DNA of 41,438 nt, from positions 1 to 41,438 of the forward strand of contig NZ_LPNO01000012.1 in NCBI RefSeq assembly GCF_001952855.1, written 5' to 3'. How positions within the stretch are numbered: position 1 is the first letter of the stretch; each line of letters opens with the position of its first letter. Below the pieces are notes generated by a model. It did not search any database. It was not told where the DNA came from and worked only from the letters and a program-made list of their open reading frames with translations. Below, piece after piece: positions 32,861 through 41,377 of the stretch. The translations under genes were made by a program, and so were the position numbers. The stretch is from Pseudomonas sp. ATCC PTA-122608. GTDB taxonomy: Bacteria; Pseudomonadota; Gammaproteobacteria; Pseudomonadales; Pseudomonadaceae.

Positions 32861-34177
32861 ATGTTCAACACCCGTCTCAAGCAGGAGCTGTCTGCTCTTC
32901 GCGAAGAATTGTCCAGCCTGCAGCAAGTGAGAGAGAGCCTGGAAAGCGAAATGATGGCCCTGACCCTGGATCCCGAAGGGCGTATCGAGTCGGTCAATGC
33001 CATCTTTCTTCAAGAGATGGGTTACCAGGGCAGCCAGCTGGAAGGCCGCTTGATCGAAGACCTGGTACCGGCGCACGTCAAGCAGGACGAGTTTCAACTG
33101 CGCTTCAAAAACGCCCTGGTGCGTGGCGAACATTTCGCCGGCACGGTGCGCCTGACGCGGGGCAACGGCAACGAGGCGTGGTTGCGTTCCATCGTGCAAC
33201 CGGTGCGCAGCAGTGACGGGCGTATCAAGCATATTTCCATGTTTTCCAGCGACCTGACCCGCACCATCGAGGCCTCTCGCGAGCACGAAAACCTGATCAC
33301 CGCGCTGGTGCGCTCTACGGCGGTGATCGAGTTCGACCTCAACGGTAATGTGCTGACGGCCAACGACCGTTTCCTCAACGGCATGGGATACAGCCTGGCG
33401 CAGATCCAGGGCAAACATCACCGGATATTTTGCGAACCGCAGGACGCCAACAGCGTCGAGTACCAGCAGTTCTGGAAACGTCTGAACGCCGGCGAATTCG
33501 TCGCCGGCCGCTTCAAGCGTGTGGACAGCCACGGGCGGGTGGTGTGGTTGGAGGCCTCGTATAACCCGGTGCTCGACGCCAATGAGCGGCTGTACAAAGT
33601 GGTCAAGTTCGCCACGGTGATCACCGACCAGATCAACCAGGAACAGGCCGTGGCCGAAGCGGCCAACATCGCCTACAGCACCTCGCTGCAAACCGACAGC
33701 AGTGCCCAGCGCGGTACCACCGTGGTCACCCAGGCGGTGGACGTGATGCGCGACCTGGCCAAACACATGCAACAGGCGGGCGAGGGCATCGAAGCGCTGA
33801 ACGCCCAGTCCCAGGTGATTGGCAGCATCGTCAAGACCATCAGCGGCATCGCCGAACAGACCAACCTGCTGGCGCTCAACGCCGCCATCGAAGCCGCCCG
33901 CGCCGGTGAGCAAGGCCGTGGTTTTGCGGTGGTGGCCGATGAGGTTCGGCAACTGGCTTCGCGTACCAGCAAGGCCACTGAAGAAATCGTTGGCGTGGTG
34001 CGCCAGAACCAGGACATGGCGCGCGATGCAGTGGCGCTGATGACCGATGGCCGCCTGCAAGCCGAGCAAGGCCTGGCGTTGGCGGCCGAGGCGGGCACGG
34101 TGATCGTCGAGATCCAGGACGGTGCCCAGAAGGTGGTCAGCGCGGTGGGGCAGTTTGCCAATCAACTGAGCAGCTAG
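32861..34177 (+). CDS. Cytosolic PAS-PAS methyl-accepting chemotaxis protein (BdlA-like)
   Basis: A 438-residue soluble receptor with no membrane segment. A short N-terminal coiled coil (about 5-30) is followed by two PAS domains (about 31-135 and 150-258; the second contains [24 protein letters not shown]) and a short MCP signalling domain whose hairpin (about 328-370) carries the highly conserved [19 protein letters not shown]. Architecture and length match BdlA-type receptors that control biofilm dispersion in P. aeruginosa, and Aer-like oxygen or redox sensors. No C-terminal CheR-binding pentapeptide. The frame opens at 32750, but the ATG at 32861 gives the usual start, and the 37 extra residues look non-coding. 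Confidence 0.88.
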   Translation: MFNTRLKQELSALREELSSLQQVRESLESEMMALTLDPEGRIESVNAIFLQEMGYQGSQLEGRLIEDLVPAHVKQDEFQLRFKNALVRGEHFAGTVRLTRGNGNEAWLRSIVQPVRSSDGRIKHISMFSSDLTRTIEASREHENLITALVRSTAVIEFDLNGNVLTANDRFLNGMGYSLAQIQGKHHRIFCEPQDANSVEYQQFWKRLNAGEFVAGRFKRVDSHGRVVWLEASYNPVLDANERLYKVVKFATVITDQINQEQAVAEAANIAYSTSLQTDSSAQRGTTVVTQAVDVMRDLAKHMQQAGEGIEALNAQSQVIGSIVKTISGIAEQTNLLALNAAIEAARAGEQGRGFAVVADEVRQLASRTSKATEEIVGVVRQNQDMARDAVALMTDGRLQAEQGLALAAEAGTVIVEIQDGAQKVVSAVGQFANQLSS

Positions 34178-34231
34178 TCACCGGGGCTCATGCTTGAGGT
34201 ATCGTAGGTTTTTTTTCCGAGCCTTTCGTCC

Positions 34232-34810
34232 ATGAGCCCTAACCATCGCCGTCCCGTCCCGCTGTCCAAGGCCTACCGCTTGCTCAACCACGGCCCGACC
34301 GTGCTGGTCAGCGCTGCGCACAACGGCCAGCGCAACATCATGGCGGCGGCCTGGGCCATGCCGCTGGATTTCGAACCGCCCAAAGTCGCCGTCGTACTCG
34401 ACAAGGCCACCTGGACCCGGCAACTGCTGGAAAGCGCCGGCACCTTCGTGCTCAACGTGCCGTGCGCGGCCCAAGCCGATATTGTGCAGACCGTAGGCAA
34501 CACCACCGGCAGCGAGACGGACAAGTTCGCGGCGTATGGCTTGCAGGCGTTCAGCGGCGAACACACCGAAGCACCGATGCTCGAAGGTTGCGTGGCGTGG
34601 CTGGAGTGCCGGTTGCTGCCGGAGCCGCATAACCAGCAGACCTACGACTTGTTCCTCGCCGAAGTGGTGGCGGCCGAAGCGGATGAGCGGGTGTTCAGCG
34701 ACGGTCGTTGGCATTTCGAAGGGCACGATGCGCTGCGTACCTTGCACCATGTGGCGGGCGGGCATTTCCTGACGATTGGTGAGCCGCTGGACGGTAAAAA
34801 CCTGGCTTGA
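34232..34810 (+). CDS. Flavin reductase-like protein (FMN-binding split barrel)
   Basis: A 192-residue protein of the flavin reductase-like family. The TVLVSAAHNGQRNIMAAAW start and LESAGTFVLNVP segment are the FMN-binding stretches of this fold. Probably an FMN-dependent oxidoreductase or flavin reductase; partner unknown. Monocistronic, ended by a REP pair. Confidence 0.87.
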   Translation: MSPNHRRPVPLSKAYRLLNHGPTVLVSAAHNGQRNIMAAAWAMPLDFEPPKVAVVLDKATWTRQLLESAGTFVLNVPCAAQADIVQTVGNTTGSETDKFAAYGLQAFSGEHTEAPMLEGCVAWLECRLLPEPHNQQTYDLFLAEVVAAEADERVFSDGRWHFEGHDALRTLHHVAGGHFLTIGEPLDGKNLA

Positions 34811-34824
34811 TGCTGCACCGAACC

Positions 34825-34921
34825 TGTGGCGAGGGGGCTTGTCCCCCGTTGGGCTGCGTAGCGGCCCCAAAAAGAACGGGAGCGCTACGCACTCCAACGG
34901 GGGACAAGCCCCCTCGCCACA
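34825..34921. repeat. REP doublet, GGCGAGGGGGCTTGTCCCC variant
   Basis: Inverted arms, each about 35-40 nt, starting TGTGGCGAGGGGG and ending CCCCCTCGCCACA. Variant of the family at 28001-28132. It lies between the flavin reductase stop and the stop of the convergent LysR gene. Confidence 0.87.
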
Positions 34922-34964
34922 AGAGCCCCCTCACCAGACAAGCCCCTCAACACAAGAGGTTGTG

Positions 34965-35849
34965 TTACCACTGGGTTTTGCTGAGTGCCTCGGCAAACGC
35001 CATCAACTTCGGTGAGTACTGCCGCGATGGCGGATACACCAGGGATATCGCCCGACTGCGCCCGGCAAAGCCCTCCAGCAAGGGCACCAGGCGCCCGGCC
35101 GCCAGATCTTCCCGCACCGCAAAATCCATCACCTGGGCGATGCCAAACCCGCCCAGTGCGCCGTCCACCAGCGCATCGCCAATATCAAAGATCAACCGTC
35201 CCTCGACGCTCACGTCCTGCACCTTGCCCTCCAGCATGAACTGCCAGTCCACCAACCGGCTGGTGCGCAGGTTGCGTACGGTCAGGCAATTGTGGTCCTT
35301 GAGTTCATCGACCGTTTGCGGTGTGCCAAAACGCGCGAGATAAGCCGGGGCGGCAACGGTGACCCAGCGCAGCGGCGGCAGTGCCCGGGCGATCAGGCGT
35401 TGGTCCTGGATATCGCCGGTGCGCAGCAAGGCATCAAAACCTTCGTCGACGATGTCCACCAGGCGATCAGTCATCACCGCTTCGATACGCATTTCCGGGT
35501 ATTGCAAGGTCAGTTCGCCGATCACCGGCATCACCACTTTGCGGCCAAACAACGATGGCGTGCTGATCTTCAGCAAACCGGAGGGTGAGGCGCGGCGGTC
35601 GAGCATCTGTCGTTCGGCTTCGGCCAGTTCAGCCAGCAACGGCGCGCTGCGTTCATACAGCATCTGGCCGTCGGGTGTGAGGCTGACGCTGCGGGTGTTG
35701 CGTTGCAGCAGGCGTACGCCCAACTGGTTTTCCAGGCGGGAAATGGCGCGGGACAAGCCCGATTGGGTCAACCCCAAGTCTCCGGCAGCCCGGGTGAAAC
35801 TGCGGGTTTCGGCGACGCGCACCAGCAGGCGAACAGCGTTCAGATCCAT
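34965..35849 (-). CDS. LysR-family transcriptional regulator
   Basis: A 294-residue LysR-type regulator from the chosen start MDLNAVRLL. N-terminal winged HTH (SFTRAAGDLGLTQSGLSRAISRLENQLGVRLLQR, about 17-50, shown here as the usual family stretch), linker helix and type-2 periplasmic-binding-like effector domain. The frame runs upstream past 36050, but the family start and normal length point to 35849; no clear ribosome site supports any start. It is divergent from an MFS exporter gene, which it probably controls. A TGATAA-N6-TTATCA dyad lies in the gap. Confidence 0.9.
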   Translation of the reverse strand: MDLNAVRLLVRVAETRSFTRAAGDLGLTQSGLSRAISRLENQLGVRLLQRNTRSVSLTPDGQMLYERSAPLLAELAEAERQMLDRRASPSGLLKISTPSLFGRKVVMPVIGELTLQYPEMRIEAVMTDRLVDIVDEGFDALLRTGDIQDQRLIARALPPLRWVTVAAPAYLARFGTPQTVDELKDHNCLTVRNLRTSRLVDWQFMLEGKVQDVSVEGRLIFDIGDALVDGALGGFGIAQVMDFAVREDLAAGRLVPLLEGFAGRSRAISLVYPPSRQYSPKLMAFAEALSKTQW

Positions 35850-35872
35850 GATTAAAGTCATTACTGAAAGAG

Positions 35873-35890
35873 TGATAAGGCTATTTATCA
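35873..35890. promoter_or_regulatory. Dyad TGATAA-N6-TTATCA between LysR and MFS genes
   Basis: Perfect 6+6-bp inverted repeat in the 94-bp divergent gap, 24 bp from the LysR start and 54 bp from the MFS start. A likely LysR binding site by position and symmetry; not tested. Confidence 0.45.
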
Positions 35891-35943
35891 TCTGTTGGGC
35901 ATGAAAGACACTGGCGCCTCTCACTTTTTGGCAGGACGCTGTG

Positions 35944-37341
35944 ATGTCTTTATCTCGACCCTCAGGCTGGATGCTGTTGCTGCTGGCGACCGCGCAACTG
36001 ATCATCGCCCTCGACGCGACCATCGTGTTTGTCGCGCTGCCGCAGATCGGCAACCACCTGGGTTTTTCCGCCCAGCAATTGCAGTGGGTGGTCAGCGCCT
36101 ACAGCGTGGCGTTCGGCGGTTTCCTGTTGCTGGGCGGTCGCGCCGCAGACCTGCTGGGCAAGCGGCGCTTGTACATCCTCGGCCAATCTCTGTATGCGCT
36201 GTCTTCCCTGGCGGCGGTGCTCGGCGGCAGCGCGTTGTTGCTGGTGCTGGCCCGGGCGGTACAGGGCGTGGGTGGGGCGCTGTTGTTCCCGGCGACGCTG
36301 GCGCTGATCAACACCCATTACGCCGAAGGGCCGGCGCGTAATCGTGCATTTGCGGTGTGGAGCGCGGCGTCAGCGGCGGGCCTGGCATTGGGCGCGTTGC
36401 TCGGCGGCGTGCTGACCCAGGCGTGGGGCTGGGAGGCGGTATTCCTGGTGAACGTGCCGCTGGCCGGCGCCTGCGCCCTGGCGGCGCGTTACTGGATTCC
36501 CGCCGATGGCGAGCGGGCCCGGGGGCGCAACTTTGACATCAGCGGCGCGTTGACCGTGACGGTAGGCGGCACGCTGCTGGTGTTCTCCCTGGTGCAGGGG
36601 CCGGAGTGGGGCTGGGCGGCGCCGTCGACCCTGGGTTGCATGGCCTTGGCGCTGGCGCTGCTCGGGTTATTTGCCTGGATCGAACATCGAGGGCGCGATC
36701 CCCTGATGCCGCTGCGGTTGTTGGGCTATCGGGAGTTGCGCATGGCCATGGTGTTGACGGCGGTGTTCATGAGCAGCTTTGGCGTGCAGTACTACTTTCT
36801 GGCGGTGTATTACCAGCAGGTCTACGGCTACAGCGTATTGCAGGCGGGCTTGGCATTTTTGCCGGCGACCCTGGTGTGCACCGGCGGTATCTGGCTGGCG
36901 GAACGTTCGTTGGCACGCCTGGGATTGCGCACCACCCTGGTCAGCGGCCAGTTGGCGGGTGCGGTGGGCATTGCCCTGGTGTGCCTGGCGTTGCCGACGG
37001 GGGCGGGGTTCTGGTCATTGCTGCCGGGGATTTTCATCCTGAGCATCGGCCAGGGCATGACCTGGACGGCGATGTGGGTGGCCGCCGGCTTGGGCATACG
37101 CCCGGGAGAGCAAGGTGTGGCGGCGGGCATGGCGTCCACCAGCCAGCAGATTGGCGGCGCATTGGGGTTGGCGTTGCTGGTGTCGCTGGCGAATGCCGGC
37201 GGGTCGACGGGTGCGGCGCAGGCAGGCGGGATTGAACTGGCGTTGTGGTGGAGCGCGGCGATTGCCCTGGCGGGGGCGGTGCTGGCGTTGACCCTTAAAG
37301 AACGAGCTCCAGCGTCGAATACGATTTCGGCAGCGACATAG
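35944..37341 (+). CDS. MFS drug exporter, DHA2 (EmrB/QacA-like) family
   Basis: A 465-residue proton-driven exporter with about 14 membrane segments. Early motif ALDATIVFVALPQIG in helix 1, loop 2-3 motif GGRAADLLGKRRLY, and helix 5 stretch GLALGALLGGVLTQAWGWEAVFLVNVP, all typical of DHA2 pumps. A GTG at 35941 precedes the ATG at 35944; AGGA at 35933-35936 fits the ATG with a 7-nt spacing. It is divergent from a LysR regulator. The substrate is not evident. Confidence 0.9.
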   Translation: MSLSRPSGWMLLLLATAQLIIALDATIVFVALPQIGNHLGFSAQQLQWVVSAYSVAFGGFLLLGGRAADLLGKRRLYILGQSLYALSSLAAVLGGSALLLVLARAVQGVGGALLFPATLALINTHYAEGPARNRAFAVWSAASAAGLALGALLGGVLTQAWGWEAVFLVNVPLAGACALAARYWIPADGERARGRNFDISGALTVTVGGTLLVFSLVQGPEWGWAAPSTLGCMALALALLGLFAWIEHRGRDPLMPLRLLGYRELRMAMVLTAVFMSSFGVQYYFLAVYYQQVYGYSVLQAGLAFLPATLVCTGGIWLAERSLARLGLRTTLVSGQLAGAVGIALVCLALPTGAGFWSLLPGIFILSIGQGMTWTAMWVAAGLGIRPGEQGVAAGMASTSQQIGGALGLALLVSLANAGGSTGAAQAGGIELALWWSAAIALAGAVLALTLKERAPASNTISAAT

Positions 37342-37347
37342 TTCAAA

Positions 37348-37437
37348 TGTGGGAGCGGGCTTGCTCGCGAAGGCGGTGGATCAGTCAATGCATTCAGTAG
37401 CTGACACACCGCATTCGCGAGCAAGCCCGCTCCCACA
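37348..37437. repeat. REP doublet, GCGGGCTTGCTCGCGAA family
   Basis: Inverted units at 37348-37371 and 37414-37437. Near-identical in design and partly in centre to the element at 10323-10412. It lies between the convergent MFS and AraC genes. Confidence 0.88.
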
Positions 37438-37463
37438 GGTTGATCGCATTTCAAGGCGGAATT

Positions 37464-38267
37464 TCAGCGCCCGAGCATCTTCACCCAGCGCGACGGCGGC
37501 ATGCCGAAGGTGCTGCGAAACTGGCGGGTCATGTGGCTCTGGTCGGTGAAGCCGGCGGTCAGTGCCGCATCCACCAGTGACTGGCCCTGGCCCAGCAAGC
37601 TGCGCACCAGGTCCAGGCGGCGCATGGTCAGGTAGCGATAGGGGCTGGTCCCGAACAACAACCGAAAATCCCGCGACAGCGCCCAGCGGTCGCGGTTGGC
37701 GTACTCCGCCATTTCATCGAGGGTGATCGGCCGGCCCAAGGCGCTGTGGATAAATTCCCGCGCGCGTTCGGCAGCGCGGTAGTCGAAAGTCTTACGATTC
37801 ACCGTGATCCCCGAGGCATTGTTCAGCGCCTGGGCCAGGTCGAACATTGCGTCCTGTTCCTGCAACGGATCAATCGGGCAATCCAGGCTTTGCAGCAACA
37901 CTTCACTGGCGCGGTATAGCCACGGGTCGCTGGACAGCCCGCCGGGAATAAACGGTAACGGCTTGCCACCGAGCACTTGCTGGATCAGCGCCGGCTCCAC
38001 GTAAATCATCCGGTATTTGAAACCTTCCTCGCTGCCGGCCCACCCGTCATGCACTTCATCGGGATGAATCACCATGGTCCGCCCCGGCAGGCTGTGGGTC
38101 ATGCCGCCGCGATAGTGAAAACTCTGCACACCGAACAGGGTACGGCCGATGGCGTAGGTGTCGTGGCGATGAGGGTCGAAGCCAAACCCGGCAAAATACG
38201 CCTCGATACGCTCCAGGCCACTGGCGTGGGGCGCGCGGTGCAGCCAGTCGAGAGAGGGTTTGATCAT
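37464..38267 (-). CDS. AraC-family transcriptional regulator
   Basis: A 267-residue regulator. N-terminal cupin-like ligand domain (about 15-150, with HRHDTYAIGRTLFGVQSF and the HPDEVHDG segment) and a C-terminal double-HTH AraC domain (about 180-267: LDEMAEYANRDRWALSRDF and AALTAGFTDQSHMTRQFRSTFG). Transcribed away from the DUF2975 gene across 200 bp. No partner transporter or enzyme gene is adjacent, so the target is unclear. Confidence 0.92.
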   Translation of the reverse strand: MIKPSLDWLHRAPHASGLERIEAYFAGFGFDPHRHDTYAIGRTLFGVQSFHYRGGMTHSLPGRTMVIHPDEVHDGWAGSEEGFKYRMIYVEPALIQQVLGGKPLPFIPGGLSSDPWLYRASEVLLQSLDCPIDPLQEQDAMFDLAQALNNASGITVNRKTFDYRAAERAREFIHSALGRPITLDEMAEYANRDRWALSRDFRLLFGTSPYRYLTMRRLDLVRSLLGQGQSLVDAALTAGFTDQSHMTRQFRSTFGMPPSRWVKMLGR

Positions 38268-38396
38268 GGTGTCAGTCGCAGGTCGGGACGCAAATACGTT
38301 ACCCCAGTGTGACCGGGCTGTCTGCTGCGGTCTTGAACGATTGTGCCACTACTGAAATTACGGGTGCCAGTATCGGTTTTGTGTTCAGGTATCGCT

Positions 38397-38434
38397 AATC
38401 ATTAAAAAATGATTGTTTTACGATAATTAATCGT
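38397..38434. promoter_or_regulatory. AT-rich double dyad upstream of the DUF2975/HTH pair
   Basis: Two adjacent inverted repeats in an AT-rich stretch unlike the rest of the window: AATCATT-N4-AATGATT (38397-38414) and ACGAT-N5-ATCGT (38420-38434). They sit 37-74 bp before the DUF2975 start, so an operator for the small HTH protein of this operon is plausible. Confidence 0.45.
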
Positions 38435-38470
38435 TTATTTTTCCGCCTCAAATTTCTGAGAGGCTTCCCC

Positions 38471-39025
38471 ATGAATTCCCAACGTCTTGCCCAGCTCAGC
38501 CAGCGCATGGCACTGCTTACCCTGTTGTTGATTGTCGCCATACTGCTGCTCAATACCGCCGCGTGGCTTTACCCGCAACAAAGCGCTTCGTTCGGATTTG
38601 GTTTCGCCTTGAGTGGCCAACAAATCGAGGGGCGGGCGGAGATGGTGGCGGCTTTCCCTTGGTGGCAGACACTGGGCGGCGTCCTGCTCTCCAGCATTCC
38701 CTTGATGGCGCTGGTGTCCGGTTTGAATCATTTGCGCCAGCTGTTCCAGAACTATGCTCGTGGGGAGTATTTTTCCTGCGCCGCCGCGCAGCACTTGGGT
38801 AAAGTAGGCCGGGCCGTGGCACTGTGGGTGTTGCTGGATTTTCTGTGTGAGCCCTTGCTCAGTGTTTGGGTCACGATGAACGAGCCGGTTGGCCAGCGGC
38901 TGCTCACCTTGAGTTTTACTCCGCCCAGCATCGTGGCGCTGTTTCTCGCCGGCTGCATTTCGGTGATCGCGCGTATCCTGTGGCAGGCCAGTGAAGTGGA
39001 TTCTGAAAACCGCACGTTTGTTTGA
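38471..39025 (+). CDS. DUF2975-family membrane protein
   Basis: A 184-residue protein with four predicted membrane helices (about 15-32, 62-84, 115-135, 150-168) and the conserved LRQLFQNYARGEYFS segment between helices 2 and 3. The family has unknown function. It is typically paired with a small YozG-type HTH protein, as here (8 bp to the next start). GAGAGG lies 7 nt before the ATG. Confidence 0.88.
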   Translation: MNSQRLAQLSQRMALLTLLLIVAILLLNTAAWLYPQQSASFGFGFALSGQQIEGRAEMVAAFPWWQTLGGVLLSSIPLMALVSGLNHLRQLFQNYARGEYFSCAAAQHLGKVGRAVALWVLLDFLCEPLLSVWVTMNEPVGQRLLTLSFTPPSIVALFLAGCISVIARILWQASEVDSENRTFV

Positions 39026-39032
39026 GAACAGC

Positions 39033-39248
39033 ATGTCTATTGTGATTGAGTTGGACGTTATGCTCGCCCGGCGCAAGGTCAAGTCCAAGGACCTGGCCGC
39101 CGCCATTGGTATCACCGAACAAAACCTGTCATTGCTCAAGCAAGGCAAGGTCAAGGGCATACGGCTGGCGACCCTGGATGCAATCTGCAAGTATCTGGAG
39201 TGTCAGCCGGGCGACCTGCTGGTGCATGAACCCGAACCTGAGCTGTAA
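39033..39248 (+). CDS. Small XRE/YozG-type helix-turn-helix regulator
   Basis: A 71-residue Cro/CI-type DNA-binding protein; HTH in the stretch KDLAAAIGITEQNLSLLKQGK (about 20-40), then ICKYLECQPGDLL, the YozG/HTH_26 signature. It follows the DUF2975 gene by 7 bp, and the pair probably forms an autoregulated operon. The frame opens 14 codons earlier but would overlap the DUF2975 gene; the ATG at 39033 matches the family start. Confidence 0.9.
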   Translation: MSIVIELDVMLARRKVKSKDLAAAIGITEQNLSLLKQGKVKGIRLATLDAICKYLECQPGDLLVHEPEPEL

Positions 39249-39288
39249 ACGGCAAGGATCTTTAATTCCCTGAAGGATGGATCAACCG

Positions 39289-39927
39289 ATGCTTTTCCCA
39301 AGCCTGCCGTACGCCGCGCCTCTTCTGTCGCTGGCCTTGCTCTGGACCGTCGCGGTCGTCACCCCCGGCCCGAACTTCTTCAACACGGCGCAATTGGCCG
39401 CCAGTTGCTCGCGCCGCCATGGCGTGGTGGCGTCCGCTGGCGTGGCCACCGGCACCGTGATGTGGGGCCTGGCCGGCGGCTTGGGGATCAAGTCATTGTT
39501 TACCGCAGCGCCGATGCTGTACCTGGCGTTCAAGATCATCGGCGGCTGCTACCTGATTTACCTGGGGTTGAAACTGTTCCGGCGCTCGGCACCGGCCATG
39601 GCCCAGAACCTGTTGCCCGACGAACCTCGGCGCTCGCTGTTTTCCGCCTGGCGCCTGGGTTTATTGGGCAACCTGTCCAACCCCAAGGCGGCGCTGTTCG
39701 TCGCGACGATCTTTGCGTCCACCATGCCCCCATCACCGTCGCCGATGCTGCTGACCCTGGCTGTGATCACCATGGCGACGCTGTCATTCAGCTGGTATTC
39801 CTGCGTGGCGCTGGTGTTTTCCAGTGAACGGATGGCCAACGTCTACAGCCGCTCGCGCAAGTGGCTGGACCGGTTTGCCGGTGGTTGTTATGTGCTGTTC
39901 GGGGCCACGCTGGTAGCGAATCGCTGA
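39289..39927 (+). CDS. LysE-family amino acid exporter
   Basis: A 212-residue LysE/RhtB-type exporter with five to six membrane helices. Family motif TPGPNFFN near residue 27, with GVATGTVMWGLAGG and LGLLGNLSNPKA. An ATG at 39277 also exists, but AAGG ends directly at it; the AGGATGG sequence is spaced 8 nt from the ATG at 39289, which I prefer. The substrate is not evident. It stands 44 bp before ddlA on the same strand. Confidence 0.9.
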   Translation: MLFPSLPYAAPLLSLALLWTVAVVTPGPNFFNTAQLAASCSRRHGVVASAGVATGTVMWGLAGGLGIKSLFTAAPMLYLAFKIIGGCYLIYLGLKLFRRSAPAMAQNLLPDEPRRSLFSAWRLGLLGNLSNPKAALFVATIFASTMPPSPSPMLLTLAVITMATLSFSWYSCVALVFSSERMANVYSRSRKWLDRFAGGCYVLFGATLVANR

Positions 39928-39970
39928 CGGCTCATGGTAAGAAGCCTTACTTTCAAACGTGAGGCCGATC

Positions 39971-41065
39971 ATGAGCAAGCTGCGGGTAGGGATTATTTTT
40001 GGTGGCCGTTCGGCCGAGCACGAAGTGTCGCTGCAGTCGGCGCGCAACATCGTCGATGCGCTGGACCGTTCGCGCTTCGAGCCGATCCTGATCGGCATCG
40101 ACAAGGCCGGCCACTGGCACCTCAACGACACCTCGGGCTTCCTGCTCAACGAAGAAAACCCGGCGCTGATCGCCCTCAATCAATCTAATCGTGAACTGGC
40201 GGTCGTGCCGGGCAAGGCCAGCCAGCAACTGGTGGAAACCGCCAGCCAGGCCTCACTGGAACACGTCGATGTGATCTTCCCGATCGTCCACGGCACCCTC
40301 GGCGAAGACGGCTGCCTGCAAGGCCTGCTGCGCATGGCAGACCTGCCGTTTGTCGGCTCCGACGTGCTGGGTTCGGCCGTGTGCATGGATAAGGACATCA
40401 GCAAACGCCTGCTGCGCGATGCCGGGATTGCCGTGACGCCGTTCATCACCCTCAACCGCAGGAATGCGGCGCGTACCACCTTCGACCAAGCGCAACAGAA
40501 ACTCGGATTGCCGATGTTCGTGAAACCGGCGAACCAGGGATCGTCCGTGGGGGTGAGCAAGGTGGGCAGCGAGGCTGAGTATCACGCTGCTGTAGAACTG
40601 GCACTCGGGTTTGATGAAAAGGTGCTGGTGGAGTCGGCGGTAAAAGGCCGGGAAATCGAATGCGCCGTGTTGGGCAACGAGAATCCCATCGCCAGCGGTT
40701 GTGGCGAGATCGTGGTGCGGGACGGGTTCTATTCCTACGACAGCAAATACATCGATGACCAGGCGGCCCAAGTGGTGGTGCCGGCGGATATCAGTGTTGA
40801 AGCCAGCGAGCGCATTCGTGCGTTGGCCATCGAAGCGTTTGAAACCCTGGGCTGCGCCGGGCTGGCGCGGGTGGATGTGTTCTTGACGGATGAGGGTGAG
40901 GTGCTGATCAACGAGATCAACTCGTTGCCCGGGTTCACCCGCATCAGCATGTACCCGAAGTTGTGGCAGGCGGCTGGCATGAGCTACAGCGAGCTGGTGA
41001 GCCGGTTGATCGAGCTGGCGCTGGAGCGGCATGCGGGGCGTAAGGGGTTGAAGATTAGCCGGTGA
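39971..41065 (+). CDS. ddlA: D-alanine--D-alanine ligase
   Basis: A 364-residue ATP-grasp enzyme that joins two D-alanines for peptidoglycan. N-terminal [14 protein letters not shown], central [17 protein letters not shown]-binding [15 protein letters not shown], and the metal-binding end [18 protein letters not shown]. Length fits DdlA rather than the shorter DdlB encoded in the division cluster. GTGAGG lies 6 nt before the ATG. Confidence 0.96.
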   Translation: MSKLRVGIIFGGRSAEHEVSLQSARNIVDALDRSRFEPILIGIDKAGHWHLNDTSGFLLNEENPALIALNQSNRELAVVPGKASQQLVETASQASLEHVDVIFPIVHGTLGEDGCLQGLLRMADLPFVGSDVLGSAVCMDKDISKRLLRDAGIAVTPFITLNRRNAARTTFDQAQQKLGLPMFVKPANQGSSVGVSKVGSEAEYHAAVELALGFDEKVLVESAVKGREIECAVLGNENPIASGCGEIVVRDGFYSYDSKYIDDQAAQVVVPADISVEASERIRALAIEAFETLGCAGLARVDVFLTDEGEVLINEINSLPGFTRISMYPKLWQAAGMSYSELVSRLIELALERHAGRKGLKISR

Positions 41066-41210
41066 TTTTTACGGATTTAGATCTGGGCGGGCTGGAATGC
41101 TGTACCTGCCCATACCGGCCAGCTTTGATGTCGACAATTGCAGCGAGTAATTCCTCGCCGATGTTGCGTTTGGTGTCGCGTTTTTTAAGTCGGTGCTTGG
41201 TGAGCGGCAT
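41055..41210 (-). pseudogene. Truncated NadS/HigA-like antitoxin remnant
   Basis: 51 residues from the ATG at 41208-41210 resemble the N-terminus of NadS-type antitoxins (KKRDTKRNIGEELLAAIVDIKAGRYG). The HTH domain that should follow is absent: the frame ends after a basic tail and overlaps the convergent end of ddlA by 11 nt. The open frame also continues upstream to 41321 (LVLLIMQIAKVLRKKSKQAL), which might be a frame-shifted end of the partner RelE-type toxin, but this is weak. No intact toxin gene is visible. Best read as a decayed toxin-antitoxin locus. Confidence 0.55.
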
Positions 41211-41335
41211 GAGGGCCTGCTTCGATTTTTTGCGAAGGACCTTCGCAATTTGCATGATCAGCAAGACCAACTTTGTTACCGGCCGAAGATTGGTTTGGGA
41301 ATCTGATAAATACCTTTTCATGAGTAAGATCTCAT

Positions 41336-41377
41336 TGTGGCGAGGGAGCTTGCTCCCGTTGGGCTGCGCAGCAGCCC
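41336..41377. repeat. Single REP arm, GGCGAGGGAGCTTGCTCCC family
   Basis: Matches the left arm of the element at 28001 nearly base for base (TGTGGCGAGGGAGCTTGCTC and the following GGGCTGCGCAGCAGCCC). The inverted partner is not in the window, so it is either a solo unit or cut by the window end. Confidence 0.8.

Noticed and set aside
32825..34165. 446-codon open frame antisense to the PAS-PAS receptor
   Set aside because: Antisense of the conserved MCP hairpin; compositionally odd.
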